From Saxidomus purpurata (Eukaryota; Mollusca; Bivalvia; Venerida; Veneridae), in assembly GCA_022818135.1 (NCBI GenBank), contig JAFMSR010000008.1:9711194-9775193 (forward strand): a stretch of DNA of 64,000 nucleotides, given 5' to 3'. The notes beneath the pieces are model-generated. The model made no database searches. It saw only the letters and a program-made list of their open reading frames with translations, and was not told the DNA's origin. The translations under genes were made by a program, and so were the position numbers. Shown in pieces: positions 1 through 10,429 of the stretch (position 1 is the first letter of the stretch; each line of letters begins with the position of its first letter).

Positions 1-1640
1 TGCTAGTCTGCTGAGCTGCTGAGCTGCTGAGCTGCTGGTCTGCTGATCTGCTGAGCTGCTGAGCTGCTGAGTTGCTGAGTTGCTGGGCTGTTGGCAGCGA
101 AAAGTCTGCTTGCATCGAAAACTCTTCAAGTAACGGAAACAAATGAATACCGGTATAAGATATAAAATACCAAAATGTATATTAATTGTATCTACGCATA
201 ATTTGAGCTGCTGGTCTGCTGAGCTGCTAGTCTGCTGAGCTGCTAGTCTGCTGAGCTGCTGATCTGCTGGTCTGCTGGTCTGCTGAGCTGCTAGTCTGCT
301 GAGCAGCTAGTCTGCTGAGCGGCTGGTCTGCTGAGTTGCTGGGCTGCTTGCAGCGAAAAGTCTGCTTGCATCAAAAACTCTTCAAGTAACGGAAACAAAT
401 GAATACCGGTATAAGATATAAAATACTAAAATGTATATTAATTGTATCTACGCATAATTTGTGCTTCTGTCGTATTTTAAACACCCATTTCATTCAATAT
501 AGCACAATCTTAAACTTTGAAGTTTCGGCTGTTGATCTGCTGAGCTGCTGGTCTGCTGAGTTGCTAGTCTGCTGAGCTGCTGAGCTGCTAGTCTGCTGAG
601 CTGCTGGTCTGCTGAGCGGCTGGTCTGCTGAGTTGCTGGGCTGCTGGCAGCGAAAAGTCTGCTTGCATCAAAAACTTTTCAAGTAACGGAAACAAATATA
701 TACCGGTATAAGATAAAAAATATAAAAATGTACATTTTGTATATTAATTGTATATACGCATAATTTGTGCTTCTGTCGTATTTTAAACATCCATTTCATT
801 AAAAAAACCTCAATCTTAAACTTTGAAGTTTCGGCTGCTGATCTGCTGAGCTGCTGAGCGGCTGAGCTGCTAGTCTGCTGAGCTACTGAGCGGCTTGTCT
901 GCTAGTCTGCTGAGCTGCTAGTCTGCTGAGCTGCTAGTCTGCTGAGTTGCTGGACTGCTGGCAGCGGAAAGTCTGCTTGCAACGAAAACTCTATAAGATA
1001 TAAAATATCAAAATGAAAGGGCGTGTATTTATTGTTTCTACGCATAATTCGTGCTTCTGTCGTATTTTTGGAAAAAAACCATTTCATTCAATATAGCACA
1101 ATATTAAACTTTGAAGTTCGGCTGCTGAACTGCTAAGCTGCTGGTCTGCTGAGCTGCTAGTCTGCTGAGCTGCTGGTCTGCTGAGCTGCTGGTCTGCTGG
1201 TTTGCTGAGCGGCTGGTCTGCTGAGTTGCTGGGCTGCTGGCAGCAAAAAGTCTGCTTGCAACGAAAACTCTTCAAGTAACGTAAACTTATGAATATAAAA
1301 TATCAAAATGAAACGCCGTGTATTTATTGTTTCTTCGCATAATTCGTGCTTCTGTCGTATTTTTGAAAAAATACAACATTTTATTCAATATAGCACAATA
1401 TTAAACTTTGAAGTTTCGGCTGCTGAACAGCTGGTCTGCTGATCTGCTGAGCTGCTGGTCTGCTGAGCTGCTGAGTTGTTGGGCTGCTGTCAGCGAAAAG
1501 TCTGCTTGCAGCGAAAACTCTTCAAGTAACGGAAACTAATAAAAACCGATATAAGATATAAAATATCAAAATGAAATGGCGTGTATATTAATTGTATCTA
1601 CGCATAATTCGTGCTTCTGTCGTATTTTAAACATACATTT
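1..1640. repeat. Composite CTG-rich minisatellite with higher-order unit
   Basis: The basic unit is a degenerate 15-16 bp motif of the type GCTGCTGGTCTGCTGA. Arrays of it alternate with a conserved non-CTG segment of roughly 150-200 bp that begins CAGCGAAAAGTCTGCTTGCA and runs through a CGCATAATT...CTTCTGTCGTATTTT block. That segment recurs near 94, 352, 647, 961, 1239 and 1492, so the higher-order period is about 250-310 bp and about six copies are present. The left edge is cut by the window. On the minus strand the array reads as repetitive Gln/Ser/Ala-rich peptide (for example around 902-1275), which follows from the repeat and is not evidence of a gene. Confidence 0.9.
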
Positions 1641-1649
1641 CATTCAATA

Positions 1650-2022
1650 TAGCTAAGTTCACGCTGCTAGGCTGCTAAACTGCCAGTCTGCCAAGTTCTC
1701 GCTGCAAGGCTGCTAAGCTGCCAATCTGCCAAGTTCACGCTGTTACGCTGCCAGTCTGCCAAGTTCACGCTGCTAGGCTGCTACGCTGCCTGTCTGCCAA
1801 GTTCACACTGCTACACTGCCAGTCTGCCAGTCTGCCAAGTTCACGCTGCTACGCTGTCAGACTGCCAAGTTCACGCTGCCAGTCTGCTAGTCTGCCAAGT
1901 TCACGCTGCTAGGCTGCTACGCTGCCAGTCTGCCAAGTTCACGCTGCTACACTGCCAGTCTGCCAGTCTGCCAACTTCACGCTGCTACACTGCTACGCTG
2001 CCAGTCTGCCAACTTCACGAAC
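1650..2022. repeat. Second minisatellite array (AAGTTCACGCTGCTACGCTGCCAGTCTGCC type)
   Basis: Directly after the first array, about ten degenerate copies of a 30-50 bp unit combine AAGTTCACGCTGCTA with GCTGCCAGTCTGCC. The CTG core is shared with the first array, but the AAGTTCACG module is new. The two arrays probably share an origin and diverged by insertion of that module. Confidence 0.85.
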
Positions 2023-4679
2023 ATTCAAACTTTAGGAATGTGTATAAATAGGATTACAAACCTGCATTCAACGTAAAAGTGTTGTCAGAAACACCGCCTA
2101 CTTTTACGAGTGCTTTAATATGAAATTAGGCACTGCCTAACAAGCGGGAAAGCCCTGAAATACGTCAAATTGTAATAGACTGGAAAGAAGTTGTGACATT
2201 TTTATTTGACAATTTAACTGTATACATGTAGATCTAGGCGTTTGCATTTTAGAGTTTTATCATTGATAATCCATACAATTGGCGTGTAGAGAATCAGGGG
2301 GGTTTCTTAGTCTTGCTAATTTAATGTTAAAGCGAGCAAAATAGTTTTTGTGTGCGGGTTTGACAACAACGTGTAAGAAATTATCAGAACAAATAAACTG
2401 ATCAAAGCTGAGAACCGAGTGTATAAGGCAAGATCGGGGCTTTCTAGAATTTGGACACTTTCTGTGTATCCTGCACTATCCCACGAAGCCTATGACATAC
2501 ATCTTTTGGAGACCTTTGTCGTATATAATATATAGCACCGAATATCGGTGTAAAGGTCTCATTCAAAAGACTATCAGTTATGATAGTGGAGGAGCCAGGG
2601 GCCGTACGGAAGACCCGTGTTTTACCAGTCTAGAAAGTTACAACCAGACCATGGATCTGAAATACCTTCAAATATATATAGTCGGCCTTCTATACAAGAC
2701 TTTTCACTTACCCCATGACAGTATGACATCTTGAGCATTTTAACGAGACAGCTCATAAATTAAGGTATCCAGTTGGCATATACCTCTGGCATAATTTTAG
2801 TTCTTCACATAATCACAGGCCCTGCATATATTCTTTTGATTTTTTTACCATCCTACAGTTTCATGTCTCATAAACTCTGACATTTCAGTTGCCTCCATGT
2901 ATGAAAAATCCCATCTGATAGGATTTTCTGCTTACGTGAATATGTTTGAGCAGAAACATTTTCATTAAAATTTGATCGGTCTTTCAAAACAACTGTGAAT
3001 GTAAATTCAATTGTAAATAACAGCCTGAATAATTTTGAATGATCTTCAAGAATGATGGAACTTCTTTTTTCTTAAAAGATTGACAACCAGAAGAGACGGG
3101 ACCAAGATGTTGCATAATTATATGCATGTGCAATTGTGCACACAACACATAGATCTATATAATTTTCTAAATCTAATATATTCTTGAAAGAAAAATGGTG
3201 AAAACACTAACATTATATTGCTTCAGTTCAGCTCACATACAGATAATTGACACGTATACTTGTTTGACTTCTATATGCCTATTACATTATAAAATTGCAT
3301 AAAGATGTCAAAAAAGTATGTGAGTCAAGTTCCTGTGGTTCATTTAAATAAACATCTTCTGATTCATTATATTAAAAATTGATCCCTGCATAAATGTCGC
3401 TTCAAACAATTGTGTCTAAATCTAACGTTTACTGCGCATGAATTAAAAATCAGCCAGACTGGCAGTGGAAGCATAATCCTTATACTGCAGTGTTGGAGAA
3501 CAACCAATGTATAATACAGTTATTAATGCAAATTGTTCGTATTAATGTTTCGAACCGTAATCGGGACGAATCGTCAGTCATATGTCTCGTCACTATAAAA
3601 ATAAATATAACGGAAGTCAGTGATGAGTTCTTGAAATTACTCTTATTTAAACTTGTATGAATTGCGGTAATTTCTAGAATTTATGTTTTATGAATACCTT
3701 TGTTGATTTGTTTTTTTCGAACTAAATAGTTGTAAACGATAACACCCTTGTGGACTTTTAATAGTTTATTCATTTTAGACCATTCCGTTGCATAACGTAC
3801 ATTCACCGCGTTGCTATTTTTGCCCACAATGCATCGGTAATGGCGGTTCCCGGCATCAACATCCGGAAGTAAGACACTTTTCAGAAGTTGATGGTATATG
3901 ATGAAAAATGTTGGAAAAATAGGATTTTTGAACTTGTTACTTACTGACATGCTTTATACATGTTATACGCATTACCTATAGGGCGACGCCGACGCGGCTT
4001 TCCCGCTAATATAACTATAGGTGCTACCTATCCACGGGAAAAACCAAATGCATTTATTAATTTGTAATTGTTATCATAATAGGCCTACAACTTTCCTAAA
4101 ATGGTACGATGACGTCCATTAAACAACGCTCGGTTCGTGGTCAGTAGACGCTTTTTTAATAACGCACCGCATCGATTATCTCCCCTTACAGTGGGGGAAC
4201 TGCGCCAATTCAGCGTTCCTGACAAAATTGGGGAACACTTCTACATATAATGAATTTCTTTTAAAAAGTTTTTAAAAAGTCTTTAAGTTTAACAACCAGT
4301 TATCAGCTGGTTGTTGAAGAATGAAAAAAGGGAGAAGAGTTGTTTTCGGGAATGTTTTAGTCATAACCACCGGAAGTCGAAATCCAAAATGGCTCCTGTA
4401 TCGGAGAACCTAAATTCAACTTGGACGTATATATATTGAAATTATTGTAAATTCATTTTACACTTAATTCATCAATAATTTTTAATTAACGTGTAACTTA
4501 AGGACGGGAAAAACCCGGTTTTTCCCGTATTAAAGCACTCGAACTGACTATAGAAATATACCATATAGATCTACTTATTAGAATGTTTGTTACTGTTCTT
4601 TTCAGTAGTTCACGGATGTACCCTCCTCAGGCTTTAAGAAACGTTGTCAATGGTGAAACAGTAATTTGTCAATATTAAA
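2023..4679. other. Intergenic, no gene seen; possible old element with 13-bp inverted ends
   Basis: I see no credible coding exon. Around 2440-2500 there is a stretch like the body of the SINE at 14377 (shared TTTCTGTGTATCCTGCACTATCCC type words). A perfect 13-bp inverted repeat, CGAGTGCTTTAAT at 2107-2119 and its complement at 4529-4541, brackets most of the interval. A perfect 12-bp-arm hairpin (ACGGGAAAAACC / GGTTTTTCCCGT, 4504-4528) abuts the right copy. I could not find clean target duplications. Confidence 0.4.
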
Positions 4680-4872
4680 GAGGCCACTACGAATTACATC
4701 TGAACCACAAAGTGTCTTGGGAGCATTGCGGAAACATATGTCAGACCAATGGTGGACATTTGGTACATAAAAGTAACTCCCAACAACAAGAGTTTATAGA
4801 AGGGTTCATGCGACGCCATAACCCAAACCATGGTGTCTGGCTAGGACTTAATGATACACTTTCAGTAGTCTG
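4680..4872 (+). pseudogene. C-type-lectin-like domain exon (isolated fragment)
   Basis: Frame +2 reads a typical CTLD N-terminal half: GHYELHLNHKVSWEHCGNIC, then a GGHLVHKSNS motif, QQQEFIEGFMRRH and HGVWLGLND. The WxxC...C...GGHL, the helix-2 F/I residues and the WLGLND core are the hallmark positions of the C-type lectin fold, which in animals is usually extracellular and ligand- or glycan-binding. A possible acceptor (TTAAAG|AG) precedes it. After WLGLND the homology stops: the reading continues about 17 codons to a stop at 4913 without the WxxGE or calcium-site regions, and I see no clear donor or partner exon nearby. It is either one exon of a gene whose other exons I cannot recognise or, more likely, a dead fragment. 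Confidence 0.6.
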
Positions 4873-5339
4873 CAGGTTTGATCCTGAAGTCAATTATGGT
4901 GAAAATAAAGAATAATATGAAAGATGAGTAAAATTTCCAAAGGACAGTCGACATTTTATTTGTATGTACTTGAACTTCAGTACAGTTACTGTCAGTATTT
5001 ATAGCGCTAACGATCAGCAGGGGGAAAACCTTGCACTATTCAGCTGTTGTGGAAATGCCTGTTAATAAAGACCACCTGTCAAAAAGACCGTCATAGCTTC
5101 TTCCAGTGGGTGGTCTATGCTTTAACTGTAACATTGTTTCACTATTAAACTTAAACTGAGAGAACTCGTTTTCGAGTGTTAATTAGTTTGAAAGTATAAG
5201 TAAATAAAAAATAGTAGTATCAAATACTAGTTTGATTCTTATGGAAGACTTAAAGGACACTAAATGTTTAACTCGAATACTTAATCATTTTAAATGGAAA
5301 CTATGTCTATAACTGTTATATTTTGCATGATGAGGTTGA

Positions 5340-5440
5340 AAAGAAGTGGACAATTTTCAACTATCATGCCCCTTTGACTATGACCTTTGATCCTAAATTA
5401 TAATATGCACAACTACATTTCCTACTACTGCTTTAAAGAC
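5340..5440 (+). repeat. Fragment of the GACCTTTGATCC...AATATGCACAAC repeat
   Basis: The words TGACCTTTGATCCTAAATTATAATATGCACAACTACATTTCC match the repeat found again near 9815-9870. The LINE at 5443 starts directly downstream, so the retroelement may have landed inside this repeat family. Confidence 0.5.
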
Positions 5441-5442
5441 AA

Positions 5443-8106
5443 TTGAACAGGAATGTGAGATATTCACCACAGGGGTCCAGTCAGCCATGCGTTTTCACAG
5501 GGGGTCAATTAACAAGAGACTGTAGAATAGCTCGCAGATACTTCCATAGAGCAAAATATTTATATAAACTTCGGAAATCTGAACAAAATAATAATACATT
5601 GAAAGCGCAAAGTAAAATATACAAACAAACTTTAGATATATATCATAAATCGTTTCAAAAGGCGAAAATAATTCTAAAAGTAAAATGGATGCAAATTTAA
5701 GTGATTTATACGAATATTTTAAAGAAGTAAATTTTAAAGATTATACAAACGAAATGAACGGAAATGAAAATAATTTTACCGGAAATAATGAAGAGAATAA
5801 AGAAATAAACTCTGAAATTACGCTCGATGAAATCGAAATTGCACTTAAAAGACTAAAGAATAATAAAGCCGGTGGTGTTGATAAAATTGTCAATGAACAT
5901 ATTAAGGCCTCGTGGAATTTAATGAAAAACATATACTTAAAACTGTTTAATATAATTTTTGAAAATGGAATTGTTCCACAGACATGGACAACTGGTATTA
6001 TTAACACTATATACAAGAAAAAGGCGATCCTTCGAAACCTGAAAATTATAGACCGATCACTTCGTTAAGTTGTATAGGAAAATTGTTTACATCTGTAATA
6101 AATAATCGAATAACTAAATATGTAGAATAAAACAATTTGTTAAATAACACACAAGCAGGTTTTAGAAAGGGATTCTCAATAAATGATAATTTATTCGTAT
6201 TAAACAGCTTGATTAGTATATTAAATAATTCTAACAAATAGCTTTTCTGTGGTTTTATCGATCTAAAACAAGCAGTTGATACAGTTTGGAGAGACGGTCT
6301 TTAGCAAAAACTAATTTCAACAAATATAAGCGGTAAATGCTTCAGACTTATAAAAAATATGTATCAGAACATTAAGTCTTGTGTTTCAGTAAATTCAACT
6401 ATTTAGAGTTATTTCCCTTGCAATATTGGAGTAAGACAAGGGGAGAACTTTCCCCTCCTCTGTTTTCCCTATTTTTGAATGATCTTCACCAATTCTCCAA
6501 GAAAGCAACAATGTCCAAGGTATTAATTTGTTAAATCTGCAAAATGATCACATTTTGAACAATGCCAATGTTTTATTAAAAATGTATATTTTGTTATATG
6601 CTGACGATACAATAATACTCTCTGAAAATGAAACTGATTTTCAAAATGCACTAAATTTATATGAACAGTACTGTGATCAATGGAAGTTAACAGTGAACCT
6701 AACAAATACAAAAGTCGTAGTTTTCACCAAGGGTCGCCCAATTAAATATAACTTTGTGTTCAAAAACGAAAGGGTAGAAGTAGTCTCTGAATTTAAATAT
6801 CTTGGTATATGCTTAAGTAGAAGCGGATCTTTTCTCAATGCCAAAACATATAGCATCACAGGCATCTCGAGCAATGTACAGTTTACTTAGAAACGCAGAC
6901 AGACTAAAATTGTCATTAGATTTACAAATAGACATTTTTAATAAGACCATAAAACCTATACTTTTATTTGGAGCAGAAATTTGGGGGTATGGAAATTTAG
7001 ATGTCATAGAAAAGTTACAGCTAAAATTTCTAAAATATATTTTTAAAGTAAAATCTTCAACGCCAAATTATATGGTATATGGATAGACAGGTTGTCTCCC
7101 TTTATCAATAGAAATTGGTGAAAAGGTAACGAATCTGTAATATCGAAAATCTGGAAGTGAATAATCTATCAAGTATACTGTACAAGATAATCTATAATAA
7201 CTCTACCGAACTCAGTCAGGTTAGAACCAAAAAAACACTTCCCATGGCTACATTCTGTTAGAGAAATCCTTATCAGTTGTGGCCTCATAGATATCTGGAA
7301 TTCGCAAAGATTTCCAAACAGCAAATGGTTAAAACTAACAGTAAAGCAGAAATTGAAAGATCTTTATTAAATGACTGGTATTCCGCTTTAGACACCTCTA
7401 GTAAAAGTATTACGTACATAATCTTTAAAAAACGTTTAGTATTCGAAAACTACCTAGTCGAAACCTTTATTCAATATTTGTACTATGTGATTCGTTTTAG
7501 AACAAGGAATCATAGACTTCCGGTTGAAATAGGTAGTTGGTCTAGAATAGATATAAATAGACGTCTTTGTAACAAATGCAACAGTAATTATGAAATTAGT
7601 GATGAATTTCATTACTTGTTCAAATGTAAAAGTCTCGAAAATGACACATGTCAAAATACTTATAAAATGGAGCAATTATTTAATACGGACAATAAAAGCG
7701 AATATATTAAACTGTGCAAGTTTATTAAATTAATTCTAACTGAAGTAAGGTAATCTCAAACAAACGGCTAGCCCCGTTTTGGTGTATTAATGGAATCAGG
7801 TTGCATTGATAGGTATCGTCGTTGAGTAGCTGACACAATGTTTTGTTTTGTTTTTTTTAAATGTCAGCTTCAACAATGGTTCAACATTTACAGTAATTTG
7901 AGTCTTAACATGTTAATTTGCATGACTCTCCAAATCGAAATTATATTATATACAGGTTTAAAAGGTATGAACTTCACGATTGAATATATTAAGAATGTTT
8001 GTATTACCATAATTGTGTATGAGCCTCATAGTATTGTACTATTGTAACCTCATTATTTCATTGAATGAGTGAATAAAGGTTCTTTGACTTAACTTGACTT
8101 GACTTG
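5443..8106 (+). mobile_element. Decayed non-LTR retrotransposon (LINE), copy 1, 5'-truncated
   Basis: Broken frames together trace one LINE ORF2. The segments are a basic linker ahead of the RT (5443-5700), RT fingers with LKRLKNNKAGGVDKI (about 5850-5900), a FIDLKQAVDTVWRDG palm block (about 6255-6300), the catalytic YADD at 6597-6608, a thumb with FKYLGICLSRSG (about 6790-6825), and a C-terminal region with a CNKC...FHYLFKCK cysteine/histidine cluster (7277-7753). Stops and frameshifts interrupt it (for example TAG after WRDGL near 6302, and frame changes near 6065, 6890 and 7085), so it is inactive. No endonuclease domain is visible, consistent with 5' truncation. A 3' UTR follows, with AATAAA and a terminal TTGACTTAACTTGACTTGACTTG run (8083-8106) in place of poly(A), a tail style seen in several CR1/RTE-like LINE clades. 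The clade is not resolvable by eye. The same element recurs at 62335. Confidence 0.85.
8083..8106 (+). repeat. LINE 3' simple-repeat tail (TTGAC)n
   Basis: About four imperfect TTGACTT units directly follow the AATAAAGG of the LINE 3' UTR. Such short tails are used as the priming end in some non-LTR clades; here they mark the 3' boundary of copy 1. Confidence 0.6.
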
Positions 8107-8554
8107 TAAGGCTTTCTTGCGTTTCTCAATTTGTTGTTGAACTTTAAAACAAAAACGCAAAAATGAACGAATATTCGAATCCTAAAATTGCATTCGAATA
8201 TTCGGAACGAATGCGAATATTCGAATATTCGTTCCCATCCTTAATATATATATGTGCGCGCTTTAGAGCACAAGTTACGTTTTCAGATAGTGTATAGAGT
8301 CGAATACATATGCATGACATTTTGACCAAAAAAGCTTTTATGTCTTTTTCTTAATTGTCTTACCCATGCCCACAATGTGACAAAACATCAGAAATTAGTT
8401 TCAAAGTTTTCACTATAAACTAACAAAAAGTGTAAAATATTGTATCTGCATTATCGAATTTATGTGCAGATATTGTAGAAAGGGATGTTAGTTCTACATA
8501 AATTCACCGTGTTATAAAGTAAAATATGAAATCACAGTTATTCTGCAGTTATTT
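8107..8554. other. Non-genic; CGAATATTCG-rich patch
   Basis: No coding signal. At 8165-8235 the palindrome CGAATATTCG and partial copies recur about five times, a local low-complexity patch. The rest is unremarkable AT-rich DNA. Confidence 0.5.
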
Positions 8555-8742
8555 AAAAAAATAAATAGAGGATAATTGTTGGTTTCGGTGTAAGATCACG
8601 TTATAATTTCACCGAGTGGGCACCAAAAGTGATATTTTCACGAGTGGCGCAGCCACGAGTGAAAATGACAACTTTTGGTGTTCACGAGTGAAATTAACGT
8701 GATATTACACCGATACCAACAATTTTTCTGTTTATTTTATGG
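8555..8742. mobile_element. Foldback MITE (palindromic, about 188 bp)
   Basis: Nearly the whole segment is one imperfect palindrome. ATTGTTGGTTTCGGTGTAA at the left (from 8575) pairs with TTACACCGATACCAACAAT at the right (to 8723). Inside, CACCAAAAGT pairs with ACTTTTGGTG and TTTTCACGAGTGGC with GCCACGAGTGAAAA. The arms extend weakly outward (AATAAATAGAGGATAATTG against its mirror TTTTTCTGTTTATTTT). No coding capacity, so it is non-autonomous. Confidence 0.75.
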
Positions 8743-9167
8743 TTAAAACTCTACTTTTAACGAGTTTGTTTCTATAAAATAACGAAAATCGCGGGAAACG
8801 TCATCAAAAAACATAGCGCAAATGACGTCATTTTAACGACGTCATCGTCGCATGGTTTCCAGCATTAATTACGCCCAGTATACTTTTTGACGTAAATCCG
8901 GGTAGAAGATTGCAAAAACAGTGAAAAATAAAAATGGTAATCCACTGTTTCAAAACTGTGGATTATCACTTTTATTTCACTGAGAAAACTCTATAATTCA
9001 CTCGAAAACATTAAATAAATTTCCTTTATGTTTCAACTGTGACATTCATTTTTTTAAACAAAGTGATAATTTGATTGCTGTAAGAGTAATAACTTGAGCA
9101 TATTAACATCCTGAATATAACTTTAAATCACAGTTGTACTGTAGTTATTTAAAAGTATAGTCATATC

Positions 9168-10250
9168 CTGCATTAAAGCAAAATGTAATAATTACACAAA
9201 GCAGTTTATTTAAACAATAGGAAATAAGTTATAAATCAATTATCTGTACAAGTCAATAAAGTTTATGTTCCTACTATTGTACTATATGTCAAGTCTACAG
9301 ACATATTGCTGGACCTAATCAGACAGGATTAAAACTGATAAGGGGCAATAAAACGATTAAGATATTTGACCACCTGCGGTTTGGGGGGTCACTTATGAAG
9401 GAGATGTTAATTGTCTTTAAGTCAAGTTTGATGAAAATAGAAGATTAAGAGCGGACAAAATGTTTTAATTTCAGGCCGCACTGACCTTGACCTTTGACAA
9501 TATGACCAAAAATTATTATATGATTTTATACTGATGCTTCTCACCAAGTTTGATGAAAATCCAACACGGGGATTAGGAGATAACGAGTATACAATAGTTT
9601 TAGGTTCCAAGCCCAAGTGATCTTGACTTTTAAAGATATGATCCCTTTTACGTTTACATTTGGCGCCCCACGTTGGGCGCCAAATGTAATCGTGAAAAGT
9701 ACATCGCTGGATTCGAACTCGGGTCCTCCAGTACCCTAAGCGGACCACGTCACCATAAAAGCTAGCTCAATGGCAAGGAAGAACAAGTGCCGTATTATAC
9801 CAGTTTTTTTAAGTATGATCCCAAATTGTAATATGCACAACTAGACGCCATACACATTTCCTGAAAGTTTGATGCAAATCGAAAAAAGGGTTTTGGTGAT
9901 GAAGAGCGGACAATATTTTCAAGTTTCAGGTCCCTGTGACCTTGAACTATGACAGAATGACACCAATTGAAATTTGCACAAATAGAATTTATTGATGCTT
10001 TCCTGAAAGTTTGATGAAAATCCAACAGAGTGTTTTGGAGATGAAAAGCGGTCATGATTTTTTCAAGTTTCAGGCCCCTGTGACCTTGACTTTTGGCTAC
10101 ATAGCCTCAACTTTTAATATGGGTTTTGGAAATGAAGAGCGGACACGATAAAGTAAACAGACGAACGGACACACGGATAGGCGAACTGACGCCAAGTGGG
10201 GGGGGGGGGAATATACCTCTTCCTGAAGGGGGAGGGACATTATAAAGGAT
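9168..10250. repeat. Dispersed/tandem GTTTGATGAAAATCC...GACCTTGACC repeat block
   Basis: From about 9425 there are several diverged units of roughly 110-170 bp. Each has GTTTGATGAAAATC(C/G), a GAAGAGCGGACA or related word, TTTCAGG(C/T)CC(C/G), and TGACCTTGACTTTTG. Units start near 9427, 9549, 9868 and 10008. The block ends in a G11 run and CTTCCTGAAGGGGGAGGGACAT (10198-10240). The 9168-9569 part recurs at 63580-64000. Long open frames here on the minus strand (9422-9748, 9795-10055, 10097-10427) are repeat by-products. Confidence 0.75.
9650..9770 (-). mobile_element. tRNA-like segment next to a lysine-tRNA primer-binding-like site
   Basis: Read on the minus strand, an A-box-like region (GTGGTCCGCTTAGGGTACTGG) and a B box (GAGTTCGAATCC) form a tRNA-like head. 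About 35 nt further on comes ATTACA-TT-TGGCGCCC. The 18 nt TGGCGCCCAACGTGGGGC (complement of 9665-9682) equal, from memory, the complement of the 3' end of animal tRNA-Lys(CUU) with CCA, the usual form of an LTR-element primer-binding site. It lies just after a CA-TT, where an LTR would end. The site also sits in a 15-bp-arm palindrome (9654-9668 / 9675-9689). No pol gene is attached. It could be a solo LTR remnant or a tRNA-derived SINE with coincidental similarity. Confidence 0.5.
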
Positions 10251-10316
10251 GAGTAGCACATATAATTGTGGATTTGAAAAATCACGCCGAAAATCAAGCA
10301 AACATTCATAAACGTC

Positions 10317-10427
10317 CAGACCACATACCCTCTGAGAAAGGCGACATTCACAAACGTCAAGACCACTTACCCCCTGAGAAAAGGCGACATACCCTCTGAG
10401 AAAAGGCGACAATAAACCACATACCAT
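10317..10427. repeat. Short tandem repeat, CATACCCTCTGAGAAAAGGCGACA type
   Basis: Four imperfect units of ACATACC(C)CTCTGAGAAA(A)GGCGACA occur, two of them interleaved with TTCACAAACGTCAAGACCAC. They give overlapping open frames on the minus strand that I do not treat as genes. Confidence 0.7.
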
Positions 10428-10429
10428 TT

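Noticed and set aside
902..1275. Gln/Ser/Ala-repeat open frames on the minus strand
   Set aside because: They are translations of the CTG minisatellite; period and composition follow the DNA repeat.
9422..10427. Several 80-108 codon minus-strand frames
   Set aside because: They run through the GACCTTGACC repeat, a tRNA-like segment and a short tandem array, with no domain or splice signals.
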